A stretch of DNA of 32,253 nucleotides from Fusobacterium sp. DD2 (lineage in GTDB: Bacteria > Fusobacteriota > Fusobacteriia > Fusobacteriales > Fusobacteriaceae), in NCBI RefSeq assembly GCF_018205345.1, contig NZ_JADRHM010000024.1, positions 1-32,253 of the forward strand, in the 5' to 3' direction. Shown piece by piece: positions 6,420 through 15,187 of this stretch. The notes beneath the pieces are model-generated. The model made no database searches. It had not been told where the DNA came from and worked only from the letters and a program-made list of their open reading frames with translations. The position numbers were made by a program, and so were the translations under genes. Each line of letters opens with the position of its first letter. Within the stretch, counting starts at the first letter, position 1.

Positions 6420-7937
6420 TTATTTTGTACCTTTAAACTTTAAGTTTTGGAAAAGAATATAACTTGTAGGTTCTACTCCTTCCACATCATTTGTTGCTGC
6501 TACTGTGTTATTTGTATAATATACAGGTATTACTGGTACATCTTCATATATTATATCACTAACTTCTTTATAAAGTTCTTTTCTTTTTTCAGGATCAATC
6601 TCTCTTTTTGCTGCGTCAAGTAATTTATCCATTTTTGGATTTACATATTGTGCTCTATTTCCAGCTGAACCTAGTTGAGAACTGTGGAAGTTAGGGAAAT
6701 ATCCATAATCTCCATCATATGTTGAAGGTCCCCATCCTAATGAGAACATATCCAAATCTCCTCTACCAGTTGCTGCAAGGAAAGCTCCCCATTCAAGTCC
6801 TTGAATTTTAACGTCTAAACCTATATCTTTAAGTTGAGCTTGAATTACTTCAGACATTTGCATTCTAACAGGGCTATTACTTGTTCCCATAACTATAGTT
6901 GTTCCTTCTAATCCTTTTTCTTTTATTATTCTCTTTGCTTCTTCAGGATTGTAATCAACAACTTTTGAATCAGGATTATAACCAAATGTACCTGGAGCTA
7001 TAAAGCTATTTGCTTTCTTAACTGATCCAAGGAATATACTTTGAATTATAGCATCTCTATCAATTCCCATAGCTACAGCTCTTCTTACATCTTTATCTTT
7101 AAATATTCCTTTTGATGTGTTAAATCCAATATATGAAACACTTATTCCTGGCATCTCTTTATATATAAGATTTTTGTCATTCATAACAAGTCTTCTTGAC
7201 TCAGCATTTAAGTCTGCTGTCATATTTATTTCCCCAGTTTCAAGTCCTATTACACTACTATTTTCTTCTGGAATTGCTCTAACTACTACATATTTTATAG
7301 CAGGTGCACCTTTGAAATACTTATCATTAGCTTCAATAGTAATTCTATCTCCAACTTTCCAATCCTTAAATTTGTAAGGTCCTGTTCCAACTGGATTTTG
7401 GAAACCATCAATTCCCTTTTCTTCAAAATATTTCTTATCAATTATTGAAGCAGTCTTATGGCTTAGGTGAGCAAGTAATGGTGCAAATGGCTCACTAGTA
7501 TGAATTTTTACAGTTACAGGATCTATAACTTCCACTTTATCAATTAATGCATAAAGGTGTGCAACTTTTGGAAGAGTCTTAGCTCTTTCTAAAGTGTATT
7601 TAACATCTTCAGCACTAAATTTATCTCCATTATGGAAATATACATTATCATTAAGATGCATAATTAAAGTGTTTGGGTCCTCATATTCCCAACTTTTAGC
7701 CAATCCAGGAACAATCTTTCCTGTCATTTCATCAATTTCAACTAATCTGTCATAAAGGACTGTGATAAGTCTTTGTGAATATTGTTCTGTTGTGTCTTGT
7801 GGATCTAAAGTTTTACCTTCTGATATTTGAGAAAAAACAAGAGTATTATTTTTTTCATTTTCATTCTCTTTTTTCTCACCACATCCAACAAAAACCATCA
7901 TTGTGAATAACATCAGTAAAAATATTTTCTTTTTCAT
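6420..7937 (-). CDS. ABC transporter substrate-binding lipoprotein, family 5 (peptide type)
   Basis: A 505-residue extracytoplasmic solute-binding protein. The signal peptide ends in lipobox VFVGC (cysteine 19), followed by a charged linker. The mature part has the hallmarks of SBP_bac_5 (DppA/OppA/GsiB-like): GKTLDPQDTTEQYSQR near the start, LAKSWEYEDPNTLIMHL, FHNGDKFSAEDVKYTLER, and VGTGPYKFKDW. It carries di- or oligopeptides, glutathione or similar ligands; the exact ligand cannot be read from sequence. No permease or ATPase gene is adjacent, so it must use components encoded elsewhere. The start has GGGGGA nearby, and an extended -10 promoter lies upstream. Confidence 0.92.
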   Translation of the reverse strand: MKKKIFLLMLFTMMVFVGCGEKKENENEKNNTLVFSQISEGKTLDPQDTTEQYSQRLITVLYDRLVEIDEMTGKIVPGLAKSWEYEDPNTLIMHLNDNVYFHNGDKFSAEDVKYTLERAKTLPKVAHLYALIDKVEVIDPVTVKIHTSEPFAPLLAHLSHKTASIIDKKYFEEKGIDGFQNPVGTGPYKFKDWKVGDRITIEANDKYFKGAPAIKYVVVRAIPEENSSVIGLETGEINMTADLNAESRRLVMNDKNLIYKEMPGISVSYIGFNTSKGIFKDKDVRRAVAMGIDRDAIIQSIFLGSVKKANSFIAPGTFGYNPDSKVVDYNPEEAKRIIKEKGLEGTTIVMGTSNSPVRMQMSEVIQAQLKDIGLDVKIQGLEWGAFLAATGRGDLDMFSLGWGPSTYDGDYGYFPNFHSSQLGSAGNRAQYVNPKMDKLLDAAKREIDPEKRKELYKEVSDIIYEDVPVIPVYYTNNTVAATNDVEGVEPTSYILFQNLKFKGTK

Positions 7938-7972
7938 ACACTTTCCCCCTTTATTTATTATGCATTATTAAG

Positions 7973-8001
7973 GTTATACCATACCTATCGTATATTGTAC
8001 A
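7973..8001 (-). promoter_or_regulatory. Promoter for the substrate-binding protein/M42 operon
   Basis: On the minus strand, -35 TGTACA (7996-8001), a 17-base spacer ending in TGG, and -10 TATAAC (7973-7978). The extended -10 compensates for a -35 with four of six consensus bases. Confidence 0.55.
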
Positions 8002-8243
8002 GGATATTTTGCAAATTTTATAAATTTATTTTCATTTTATATATTATATTGATATTTATTTTCACTTTAATGTATTATTTCTGTATTTTATTTTTATTTT
8101 AATTTTTCTATACATATTATATTTTCTTTACACTTAAAAATTTATAAATTTATATATACATATATTATACACTAATAAATAAGAAAACAAAATTAAAATT
8201 GTTTTATTTTTCATATTTAAGACTATATTTTAGAAATTTAAAT
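8002..8243. other. Very AT-rich intergenic spacer
   Basis: About 240 bases of nearly pure A and T between two divergent transcripts. No reading frame, hairpin with a T-run or recognisable repeat was found. Confidence 0.7.
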
Positions 8244-8272
8244 TTGACTATTGATAAAATTTATTGTATAAT
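8244..8272 (+). promoter_or_regulatory. Promoter of the riboswitch-controlled osmolyte transporter operon
   Basis: -35 TTGACT (8244-8249), a 17-base spacer and perfect -10 TATAAT (8267-8272). The predicted start near 8279 lies just before the 5' strand of the riboswitch. Confidence 0.85.
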
Positions 8273-8290
8273 GAATTGTATTAATATTTC

Positions 8291-8405
8291 TTTGATGCTT
8301 AATTTATATTTTTAATGTAAAGCGGGGGACCCAATAAAAGGGGCGAATTTCTTTGTGAATAGGATACTTTTCAATCCGAGCCCGTCAGCTAACCTCGTAA
8401 GCTAT
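8291..8405 (+). promoter_or_regulatory. Cyclic-di-AMP riboswitch (ydaO/yuaA type) aptamer
   Basis: The conserved ydaO-type blocks occur in order: 5' P1 strand GATGCTTAA (8294-8302), GCGGGGGACCCAAT (8322-8335), GGGGCGAAT (8340-8348), a GGAT/ATCC hairpin, and the terminal block CCCGTCAGCTAACCTCGTAAGC (8381-8402). P1 pairs GCTT (8297-8300) with AAGC (8399-8402). The class senses c-di-AMP and commonly controls potassium and osmolyte transport, which fits the downstream genes. I identify it by recalled consensus, not by a covariance search. Confidence 0.92.
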
Positions 8406-8440
8406 GAAAAGAGTTGTGTATATATAATATTGGTAACTTA

Positions 8441-8475
8441 AAGCATCACAGCTCTATGTTGGTGATGCTTTTTTT
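8441..8475 (+). terminator. Riboswitch expression-platform terminator
   Basis: AAGCATCAC (8441-8449) and GTGATGCTT (8462-8470) form a perfect nine-base-pair stem with a 12-base loop, followed by T's to 8475. The left strand can instead pair with TGATGCTT at 8293-8300, the 5' side of P1, which gives a mutually exclusive antiterminator. Ligand binding should consume the P1 strand and free the terminator, so an OFF switch is predicted. Confidence 0.88.
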
Positions 8476-8503
8476 ATGCTTAATTACAATTAGGAGGTAA
8501 CAT

Positions 8504-10084
8504 ATGGATTTTTTAAATTACTTAATTTTAGAACACAAACAAATAATATCACTCCTATTACAACATATTAATCTGACATTTTTGTCGGTTCTGTCCGCTG
8601 TTGTAATAGGGGTCCCAATTGGAATACTTATCAGTCATTTCAAAAAAGCAAATAAAACAGTTTTAGGAATTGCAAATACAATTCAAGCTATACCCAGTAT
8701 GGCTTTACTAGGATTTTTAATTCCATTTCTTGGAATCGGTGTAGTACCATCTGTTTTTATGGTGGTTCTTTATTCTCTTCTACCTATTATAAAAAATACT
8801 TTTACAAGTATTGAAGGAATTAATCCCCAAATGATAGAAGCAGCAGAAGGAATTGGTCTTACAAAACTGCAAATACTTTTTAAAATACAAATTCCAATGG
8901 CTCTTCCAATAATCATGGCAGGGATACGTATTTCTGCAGTTACAGCTGTCGGACTTATGACAATTGCTGCCTTCGTTGGTGCTGGTGGTCTAGGTTTCCT
9001 TGTGTTTTCAGGTATCAGAACAGCAAATACAAATCAGATATTAGCAGGAGCAATACCTGCATGTATTTTAGCTCTTTTCATAGATTGGACTGCTGCAATT
9101 ATAGAAAAAATAGTTGTTCCAAAGGGAATATCTTCAAATATAAATAGTGGAAACAGAACAACACTTTTACAAAAAGTAATTTTAATTGCATGTCTTGCAC
9201 TATTTACATTTGGTATTGGTGATACTATATATACTAAATATATAGCAAAACCTACTAAAACAATAACTGTTGCAAGTAAGGACTATACAGAACAAATACT
9301 TTTAGGTAATATGCTTGCAGAATTAATAGAGAGCTATACAGATATAGATGTACAAAGAAAATTTGCTCTAGGTGGTACAAAAGTTATTTTTGGTGCTCTG
9401 CAAAGTGGTGAAGTTGATATGTATATGGAATACACAGGAACAATCTTTGCTGATATGTTAAAGCATGACCCTATTAAAGAAAATGTCAACTCAAAAGATG
9501 TTTATGAAATATCTAAAAGAGAGATAGAACAGGATTATAATATGTATGTTGGTAAGGAGCTTGCTTTTAATAACACTTATAGACTTGCAGTGAGAAAAGA
9601 TTTAGCTAATAAATATAATCTAAAAAATATAAGTGACCTGATTCCTATTTCATCTGAAATAATAATCTCTCCAACATTTGAATTTACAAACAAAAGAGAT
9701 GGACTTCCAGGTGTAATGGATAGATATCAAGGACTTAAATTTAAAGATGTTATATCAATTGATGGAGCACTTCGTTATCAAGCTCTAGATAATCACGAAA
9801 GTGATGTAATTGATGCATTTGCTACAGATGGATTACTTGCATCATTTGATTTAGTGGTACTTGAAGATGATAAGGATTTCTTCCTGCCATACCATGCAGT
9901 ACCTCTAGTGAGAAGGGATGTCTTAAATAAATATCCAGAACTTAAACATATAACAGATTCACTTGAAAATGTACTTACAGATGATGTTATGAGAGAATTA
10001 AATAATGAAGTGGACACTAAAAAAAGAGAACCTCAAGAAGTTGCTCACGAATTTCTTTTAAAAAATGGTTTGTTAAAGAAATAA
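8504..10084 (+). CDS. Compatible-solute ABC transporter permease fused to substrate-binding domain (OpuB/OpuC type)
   Basis: A 526-residue protein. Residues 1-205 are an inner-membrane permease with several membrane segments and the ABC-coupling EAA-like loop (EAAEGIGLTKLQILFKIQIPMALP). Another membrane segment (about 222-242) leads to a periplasmic OpuAC-type binding domain from about residue 254 to the end: ITVASKDYTEQILLGNM, then GGTKVIFGALQSGEVDMYMEYTGT. The family imports glycine betaine, carnitine, choline or related solutes, and permease/binding fusions are known in it. AGGAGG lies six bases before the ATG. The gene sits behind the c-di-AMP riboswitch and 29 bases before its ATPase. 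The exact solute cannot be assigned. Confidence 0.93.
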   Translation: MDFLNYLILEHKQIISLLLQHINLTFLSVLSAVVIGVPIGILISHFKKANKTVLGIANTIQAIPSMALLGFLIPFLGIGVVPSVFMVVLYSLLPIIKNTFTSIEGINPQMIEAAEGIGLTKLQILFKIQIPMALPIIMAGIRISAVTAVGLMTIAAFVGAGGLGFLVFSGIRTANTNQILAGAIPACILALFIDWTAAIIEKIVVPKGISSNINSGNRTTLLQKVILIACLALFTFGIGDTIYTKYIAKPTKTITVASKDYTEQILLGNMLAELIESYTDIDVQRKFALGGTKVIFGALQSGEVDMYMEYTGTIFADMLKHDPIKENVNSKDVYEISKREIEQDYNMYVGKELAFNNTYRLAVRKDLANKYNLKNISDLIPISSEIIISPTFEFTNKRDGLPGVMDRYQGLKFKDVISIDGALRYQALDNHESDVIDAFATDGLLASFDLVVLEDDKDFFLPYHAVPLVRRDVLNKYPELKHITDSLENVLTDDVMRELNNEVDTKKREPQEVAHEFLLKNGLLKK

Positions 10085-10113
10085 ATTGCATAAATAATAA
10101 AGGAGGTTAATTT

Positions 10114-11250
10114 ATGATTGAATTTAGAGGAATAAATAAAATTTTTAAAAATAATATAGTATTACATGATGTTAACTTGAAAATAGATGATAAATCAATA
10201 ACAGTATTTGTTGGCCCATCAGGGTGTGGTAAAACAACTACTTTAAAAATGATAAACAGACTTATTAAACCTACTTCTGGTCAAGTGTTAATAAATGGAG
10301 AGGATATATCTAAGAAAAATGTTATTGATTTGAGAAGAGGAATTGGATATGTTATCCAACAAACCGGGCTATTTCCACATATGACAATAAAAGAAAATAT
10401 TGAGCTTGTGGCAAAACTACAAAAAATGCCAGAAGGAGCAAGAGACAAGAGAGTAAGAGAACTTATGGACATGGTTGGCCTTCCATTTGATAACTATGCT
10501 AATAGATATCCTAAACAACTCAGTGGAGGTCAGCAGCAAAGAGTTGGAATTGCAAGAGCATTTATGACAAATCCTGATATAATACTTATGGACGAGCCTT
10601 TTTCGGCTCTGGATCCAATTACAAGATCACAGCTTCAAGATGAACTTATAAATATTCAAACTCAAGAGAATAAAACTATTATATTCGTCAGTCACGATAT
10701 GGATGAAGCAATAAAAATAGCTGATAAAATTTGTATAATGGAAAAGGGAAAAGTAATACAGCATGATGATCCTGAAACAATTCTTAAAAACCCAGCAAAT
10801 GACTTTGTAAGCAGTTTCGTTGGAGAAAATAGAATCTGGTCATCACCTGAATATATTAAAGTTCAGGATATTATGGAACATGATCCAATTACTTGTTCTA
10901 TGGATATGAGTTTATTCAAATGTATCAGAAAGATGAAACATGAAAGAGTTGATTCTCTTCTTGTTGTTGATAGAAGAAACAAATTCCAAGGTAAGATTAC
11001 AATAAAATCAATTCAGAAGGAACCAGACCACTATAAAACAGTTAAAGAGGTAATGACTATCCCTAAGTTTATCACTTCTCCTGATAAGTCTATTTTAGAT
11101 GTATTAAGAGAGGTAAATGAACATCACGTATCAAATCTTCCAGTGGTAGATGAAAATGGAATCTTACGTGGTATAATCACTAAGAGCAGTCTGGTTACAA
11201 CACTGAGTCAGCAATTTGATTTCCCATTAGTTGATGAGGACGAAGAATAA
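10114..11250 (+). CDS. opuCA: Compatible-solute ABC transporter ATPase with tandem CBS domains (OpuCA/ProV type)
   Basis: A 378-residue ATPase. Walker A GPSGCGKTT (34-42), Q-loop at 82-83, signature LSGGQQQR (136-143), Walker B ILMDEP with D160/E161, and switch histidine H194 (SHDMDEA) are all intact. Two CBS domains follow at about 248-305 and 308-366, ending in an acidic tail. In OpuCA homologues of Listeria and Staphylococcus the CBS pair binds c-di-AMP and inhibits transport; whether this one does is an inference. AAGGAGG precedes the ATG. It forms a complete transporter with the fused permease/binding protein upstream. Confidence 0.94.
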   Translation: MIEFRGINKIFKNNIVLHDVNLKIDDKSITVFVGPSGCGKTTTLKMINRLIKPTSGQVLINGEDISKKNVIDLRRGIGYVIQQTGLFPHMTIKENIELVAKLQKMPEGARDKRVRELMDMVGLPFDNYANRYPKQLSGGQQQRVGIARAFMTNPDIILMDEPFSALDPITRSQLQDELINIQTQENKTIIFVSHDMDEAIKIADKICIMEKGKVIQHDDPETILKNPANDFVSSFVGENRIWSSPEYIKVQDIMEHDPITCSMDMSLFKCIRKMKHERVDSLLVVDRRNKFQGKITIKSIQKEPDHYKTVKEVMTIPKFITSPDKSILDVLREVNEHHVSNLPVVDENGILRGIITKSSLVTTLSQQFDFPLVDEDEE

Positions 11251-11289
11251 AATTAATAAAAAAAGAATTTTAAAGTTTAAATAAAAAAG

Positions 11290-11321
11290 AGCTGATAGAA
11301 ATAATTTCTATCAGCTTTTAT
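11290..11321. terminator. Bidirectional intrinsic terminator between the transporter operon and rqcH
   Basis: AGCTGATAGAAA (11290-11301) and its exact reverse complement (11305-11316) form a 12-base-pair stem with loop TAA. T's follow on the plus strand and A's precede it, serving both convergent transcripts. It shares the GCTGATAG-AATAATT core with the terminator at 5275. Confidence 0.9.
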
Positions 11322-12949
11322 TATTTTTCAATATCTATTTTTTCAACAGTAAGATTTTTTTCATTTACATATGTTACAAATCCAGGCTTTGCACCTTTAG
11401 GTTTATTAATATATCTCTTCTGTGTATAGTCTACACTTACTTTATCACCTAAAATCGCCTTTGAGTAATAAGCTGCAATCCGAGCTCCATGTAACAGTAT
11501 TTCATCAGTTAAGTTATCACATTTGATAATAACATGAGAACCTGGAATATTTTTACTGTGAAGCCAAATGTCATTTTTATCAGCAACTTTAAATGTCAGG
11601 TTATCATTTTCAATGTTATTTCTACCATAAAAAATCTGGTAATTTTCTCCCTGAATAACACCATAATCCACTGTTTTATTTTGTTTCTTTGATTTTTGTT
11701 TTTTCTCTTTTTTCTTTCTTATATATCCTTGTACTACAAGCTCTTCATATATCTGCTTTAAGTTATCTATGTCATCACTGTTATCAATAAACAGCTTAAT
11801 ACCATTTAGATAATCAAGTTCTTCTGTTATCTCAGCATGTCTTCTTGCGTTAGCCTCTAATCCACGTTTTAATTTATTATATTTTTTATATAATTTTTCT
11901 AAATTTTGTTGTGGTGACAATTGAACATCTAAAGGGATTTTTACCATACAGTTATTGTAAAAATCAAAAGTTTCCAGATATTCCATTCCTCTTTTAACGT
12001 TATACATTGAAGCTGCTAAAATATCTCCATACTGTTGATACTTTTCGTAGTCCTTTTTTTCTTCCTTCTCTACTGCTAAAACTTTTAAAATCTTCTCATT
12101 TTTTTTAATTTTTTTCAATACATTAGCAATTAAACTATTTTTCAATGTATCAAAACTAGCTGAAAGATTTTCATTATCAATATAATAATTCACAAGTTCT
12201 TTATAAGTGGCAAAATCCAATATTTCACTATATTTTTCCTTTGGTAAGATATCCAATACAGTTGCTAAAAGTATCTTTTTATTCTTTAGATAAATTTTTG
12301 GCTTTATTTCACTTTTCAAAACACTCTCATATTGATTATAAGTCTTAACATTTTGTAAAAATAGTTTTCCTATTCCTTCTACATTTTGTAATAAGCTTCT
12401 CTCTTCTATAAACTTATTAAATGTAGCTTCATCTACTTCAAGAGGTGATATTTTCTTTTCTATTATTGGCTGTTCATAAGGAAGACCTGGAAATATTGCT
12501 CTAAGTCTATTCTCTTCTAATGAAAATCTTTTTAGCACATCAATTATTATCTCATTTTCATCAGTAAAAATGAAATTAGAATATTTTCCCATAATCTCAA
12601 AGAATATCTTAAAGTTTTTTACCTCTCCAAGTTCATTAATCCTTGCAAACTCAAATACAAGTATTCTGTCAAATCCTATCTGCTCAATATCAATAAGCAT
12701 AGCATTTATAAGATGTTTTCTCATATTTGCAACAAGACCTGAACCATTTTCCAATATAGCTTCCTTTGAAGTAGTTATATAACATATAGGGAAGTTAGGA
12801 TTACACGAAAAAACAAGTTCACTTCTTCCAAAATATATAGATAAAGAACTCTCTGTATTCTTAGTTATCTTATTTATTTTTCTGTTGATTAAATCTACTT
12901 TTAATTCATCTTTTATCTTATTTAGTGAAACTCCATCAATGTAAAACAT
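11321..12949 (-). CDS. rqcH: RqcH/NFACT family protein (Fbp-like), ribosome quality control
   Basis: A 542-residue NFACT protein. The N-terminal NFACT-N domain carries FDR (D94-R95), the conserved pair needed for tRNA-Ala recruitment in RqcH. The central region (about 270-425) is charged and helical, with coiled-coil character and a lysine-rich stretch near 415-425. The C-terminal NFACT-R domain contains DIWLHSKNIPGSHVII around residue 463. RqcH binds stalled 50S subunits and adds C-terminal alanine tails that mark nascent chains for degradation. Homologues were once named fibronectin-binding proteins (FbpA), but there is no export signal. It is the last gene of the PASTA-rsgA-rpe-marR operon, with AGGGGA just before the ATG. 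Confidence 0.93.
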   Translation of the reverse strand: MFYIDGVSLNKIKDELKVDLINRKINKITKNTESSLSIYFGRSELVFSCNPNFPICYITTSKEAILENGSGLVANMRKHLINAMLIDIEQIGFDRILVFEFARINELGEVKNFKIFFEIMGKYSNFIFTDENEIIIDVLKRFSLEENRLRAIFPGLPYEQPIIEKKISPLEVDEATFNKFIEERSLLQNVEGIGKLFLQNVKTYNQYESVLKSEIKPKIYLKNKKILLATVLDILPKEKYSEILDFATYKELVNYYIDNENLSASFDTLKNSLIANVLKKIKKNEKILKVLAVEKEEKKDYEKYQQYGDILAASMYNVKRGMEYLETFDFYNNCMVKIPLDVQLSPQQNLEKLYKKYNKLKRGLEANARRHAEITEELDYLNGIKLFIDNSDDIDNLKQIYEELVVQGYIRKKKEKKQKSKKQNKTVDYGVIQGENYQIFYGRNNIENDNLTFKVADKNDIWLHSKNIPGSHVIIKCDNLTDEILLHGARIAAYYSKAILGDKVSVDYTQKRYINKPKGAKPGFVTYVNEKNLTVEKIDIEK

Positions 12950-12964
12950 TTTCCCCTGCCTTTT

Positions 12965-13648
12965 TTATTCTGCCTTAATTCCAATTAGATTCTTTGCATC
13001 TAATACATCTAATACAACAACCTCTTCAGTTGGTGATTTTATAACAAAATTATCTTTTGAACTGCTATCCATTATCTCTACAACACTGAAGTTTTCAATT
13101 CCATGCCCTGCAAAGAAGTTTTGAACTATTGGTGTTCCTTTAATCTCTACAATTGAAACTTTATCTCCAACTGCAAAATCAACTATTGTTAATGGTTTAA
13201 AATAATCTGTCTTTTCTTTTAAAGCACCTAAAATCAACTCAAATATCTCTATAAAATGACTTAAGTCTTTATCTGCAATGTTTTCTGTGATACTAGACAT
13301 TATCATTTTGTGGTAGTTATTATGATATACCAGTGCTTTACTTCCCTTTGGTGTAAGAGAAACAAAAACTTTTCTTCTATCTGTATTTGATCTGATTCTA
13401 GTTATGAAACCTTTTTCAGTAAGTTTAGAAACCGCTACAGTTGCTGTTCCCATAGTAATTCCTATCTTATCAGATAGTTCATTCATGGTTAAAGATTCTT
13501 CTCCGATTGCTTCTATTAAATGAAGTTCTGTGTGAGTTAAACATTTTATTCCTCTTTTTAAAGCCATATCTTCAGTTTTATAAAAAAGTTTGTAAAACTC
13601 TTCTAAAATCTCATTAACTTTATTAATGTTCCCCTTCATTTCACCCAT
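12965..13648 (-). CDS. MarR-type regulator with C-terminal FeoA-like domain
   Basis: A 227-residue predicted DNA-binding regulator. Residues 10-145 are a MarR fold: winged helix with LTMNELSDKIGITMGTATVAVSKL (53-76), the wing SNTDRRKVFVSLT (87-99), then two long dimerisation helices. Residues about 153-227 look like a FeoA/SH3-like domain: VGDKVSIVEIKG, an FFAGHGI turn, then short strands ending NLIGI. This layout imitates DtxR/MntR metal regulators, which join a winged helix to an FeoA-like domain, but uses a MarR module. A metal-responsive role is inferred, not shown. ATG at 13648 has AGAGAGG at a good distance; a TTG three codons earlier is less likely. It starts two bases after the rpe stop. 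Confidence 0.85.
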   Translation of the reverse strand: MGEMKGNINKVNEILEEFYKLFYKTEDMALKRGIKCLTHTELHLIEAIGEESLTMNELSDKIGITMGTATVAVSKLTEKGFITRIRSNTDRRKVFVSLTPKGSKALVYHNNYHKMIMSSITENIADKDLSHFIEIFELILGALKEKTDYFKPLTIVDFAVGDKVSIVEIKGTPIVQNFFAGHGIENFSVVEIMDSSSKDNFVIKSPTEEVVVLDVLDAKNLIGIKAE

Positions 13649-13650
13649 GA

Positions 13651-14292
13651 TTAACAACCTCTCTTTAAATTATCAATTCTTTCCTTATAATCTCCTGAAA
13701 ATACGTAAGAACCAGCAACAAAGATGTTTGCACCTGCCTCAATACACTTTCCTATAGTTTTGTCTGTTATTCCACCGTCAATTTGGATATCAACAGTTGA
13801 ACTTAATTTTCTAACATCTTTTATCTTTTCTACTGTTGATTCAATAAATTTTTGTCCTCCAAATCCAGGGTTAACACTCATAATCAATACCATATCCAGG
13901 TCATCAATTATATATTTTAAAACATCTACAGGTGTTGCAGGATTAAGAGATACTGCTGCTTTTACTCCAAATCCTTTAATTTGTTGAATAACTCTATGAA
14001 GATGTGTAGTTGATTCAGCATGAACAGTTATTAAATCTGCACCTGCTTTTACAAAATCCTCAATGTATCTTTCTGGTCTATCTATCATTAGATGTACGTC
14101 AAAAACAAGATCCGTTTTATTTCTTACTGCTTTTATTACTGGAGCACCAAAAGTTATATTTGGTACAAAAATACCATCCATTACATCTATATGTACATAA
14201 TCAGCTCCTGCCTTATCAATTGCTATTATTTCTTCTCCTAATTTGCTGAAATCAGCTGATAATATTGAAGGAGCTATTTTAATTTTACTCAT
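13651..14292 (-). CDS. rpe: Ribulose-phosphate 3-epimerase
   Basis: A 213-residue TIM-barrel enzyme of the pentose phosphate pathway that interconverts ribulose 5-phosphate and xylulose 5-phosphate. SILSAD is present near the N-terminus, followed by metal ligands H34 and D36 in HIDVMDG, H67 (DVHLM), the phosphate-binding loop NPGFGGQ (141-147), and D172 in IDGG. The start at 14292 is chosen because GGTGGA lies six bases before it; an ATG six codons upstream has no such site. The ATG overlaps the rsgA stop by eight bases, so translation is probably coupled. The order rsgA-rpe is conserved in many Firmicutes. Confidence 0.95.
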   Translation of the reverse strand: MSKIKIAPSILSADFSKLGEEIIAIDKAGADYVHIDVMDGIFVPNITFGAPVIKAVRNKTDLVFDVHLMIDRPERYIEDFVKAGADLITVHAESTTHLHRVIQQIKGFGVKAAVSLNPATPVDVLKYIIDDLDMVLIMSVNPGFGGQKFIESTVEKIKDVRKLSSTVDIQIDGGITDKTIGKCIEAGANIFVAGSYVFSGDYKERIDNLKRGC

Positions 14293-15166
14293 ATTTGTTC
14301 CACCTTTCATTTTTTAATTTTTCATATACTTTTTTATAAAATTCATATCTACTCTTTTCAAGAGTAGTGTTTTCTACTGCTTCTTTTATTTTACATCCTG
14401 GTTCATTAAGATGCTGGCAATCACTAAATTTACAACCCTCTTTTCCTGAAAATTCAGGAAAAAGACCCATTAATTCCCATGAATCTTTAATAACTGGAAT
14501 TTCAATAGAAGAAAACCCAGGAGTATCAATAATATATCCACCACCTAAAAGAGGTAGCAGATTTGTATCTTTAGTAGTATGTTTTCCTTTTTTTAATTTT
14601 TTACTTGTTTCTCCAACTTCAAGGACTTTTTCAACTTGTAACATGTTGATTATGCTCGATTTTCCAACTCCACTAGGTCCACCAAAAGCAGAGATATGGT
14701 CTTTTATAAAGTCCTTTAAACTATCAATCCCAATATTTTTCTTTTTAGAAATTAAAAAATATGGAACATCTATTTTTTCCAAAAACTTTAAACTCATTTT
14801 CAAATCTTCTAACTCCTCATCAGTTAAAAGATCTATTTTATTTATAACGATTACAGGTTTTATCTTATAATAAAAACTTCTTAAAAGCATTATATTCAAT
14901 CTTTCAAGATCCATATCAGGATCCTTAGCTGCAAATTGAATTATAAAATAGTCAATATTTGCAACTATTGGTCTTTCCAATAAGTTTTTTCTCTCTTCTA
15001 TTCCTACAATATAGTTGTCATCAGATATTTCAACTATATCACCTACTACGCAGTTATTCTTACTCTCTTTTCTCTTAAGAATACCACGAAGTTTACATTC
15101 ATGAACCTCATCCCCAGAGTTAACATAATAAAATCCTTGTATCTTGTTAATTACTCTACCTTTTAT
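14285..15166 (-). CDS. rsgA: Ribosome small-subunit-dependent GTPase A, apparent AUA start
   Basis: A 293-residue circularly permuted GTPase that acts late in 30S maturation. The N-terminal OB fold (1-65) includes GFYYV and CVVGDIVEI. The GTPase motifs are in permuted order: NKID (109-112), GPSGVGKSS (163-171) and DTPG (214-217). A zinc knuckle follows with C245, C250, H252 and C258. The frame is open from 15187, but no ATG, GTG or TTG occurs before the TTG at 14980, which would remove the whole OB domain. ATA at 15166 lies eight bases after a perfect AGGAGG and gives the normal family length, so an AUA start is proposed. It shares the reading frame of the upstream PASTA gene. Confidence 0.9.
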   Translation of the reverse strand: MKGRVINKIQGFYYVNSGDEVHECKLRGILKRKESKNNCVVGDIVEISDDNYIVGIEERKNLLERPIVANIDYFIIQFAAKDPDMDLERLNIMLLRSFYYKIKPVIVINKIDLLTDEELEDLKMSLKFLEKIDVPYFLISKKKNIGIDSLKDFIKDHISAFGGPSGVGKSSIINMLQVEKVLEVGETSKKLKKGKHTTKDTNLLPLLGGGYIIDTPGFSSIEIPVIKDSWELMGLFPEFSGKEGCKFSDCQHLNEPGCKIKEAVENTTLEKSRYEFYKKVYEKLKNERWNKYE

Positions 15167-15180
15167 TTTTCCAGCCTCCT
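15166..15180 (-). promoter_or_regulatory. Ribosome binding site deciding the rsgA start
   Basis: On the minus strand AGGAGG occupies 15180-15175, followed by an eight-base spacer and ATA at 15166-15164. This ideal spacing, with intact OB-domain coding immediately after it, is the main argument for the non-canonical start. Confidence 0.75.
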
Positions 15181-15187
15181 TAATTAT

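Noticed and set aside
11321-12949. Surface fibronectin-binding adhesin
   Set aside because: The protein has NFACT domains with the RqcH D-R pair and no export signal; the adhesin name is historical.
14285-14980. rsgA starting at the TTG at 14980
   Set aside because: It would delete the OB domain, which is encoded intact upstream; the TTG is an internal leucine (NLLERP) without a ribosome binding site.
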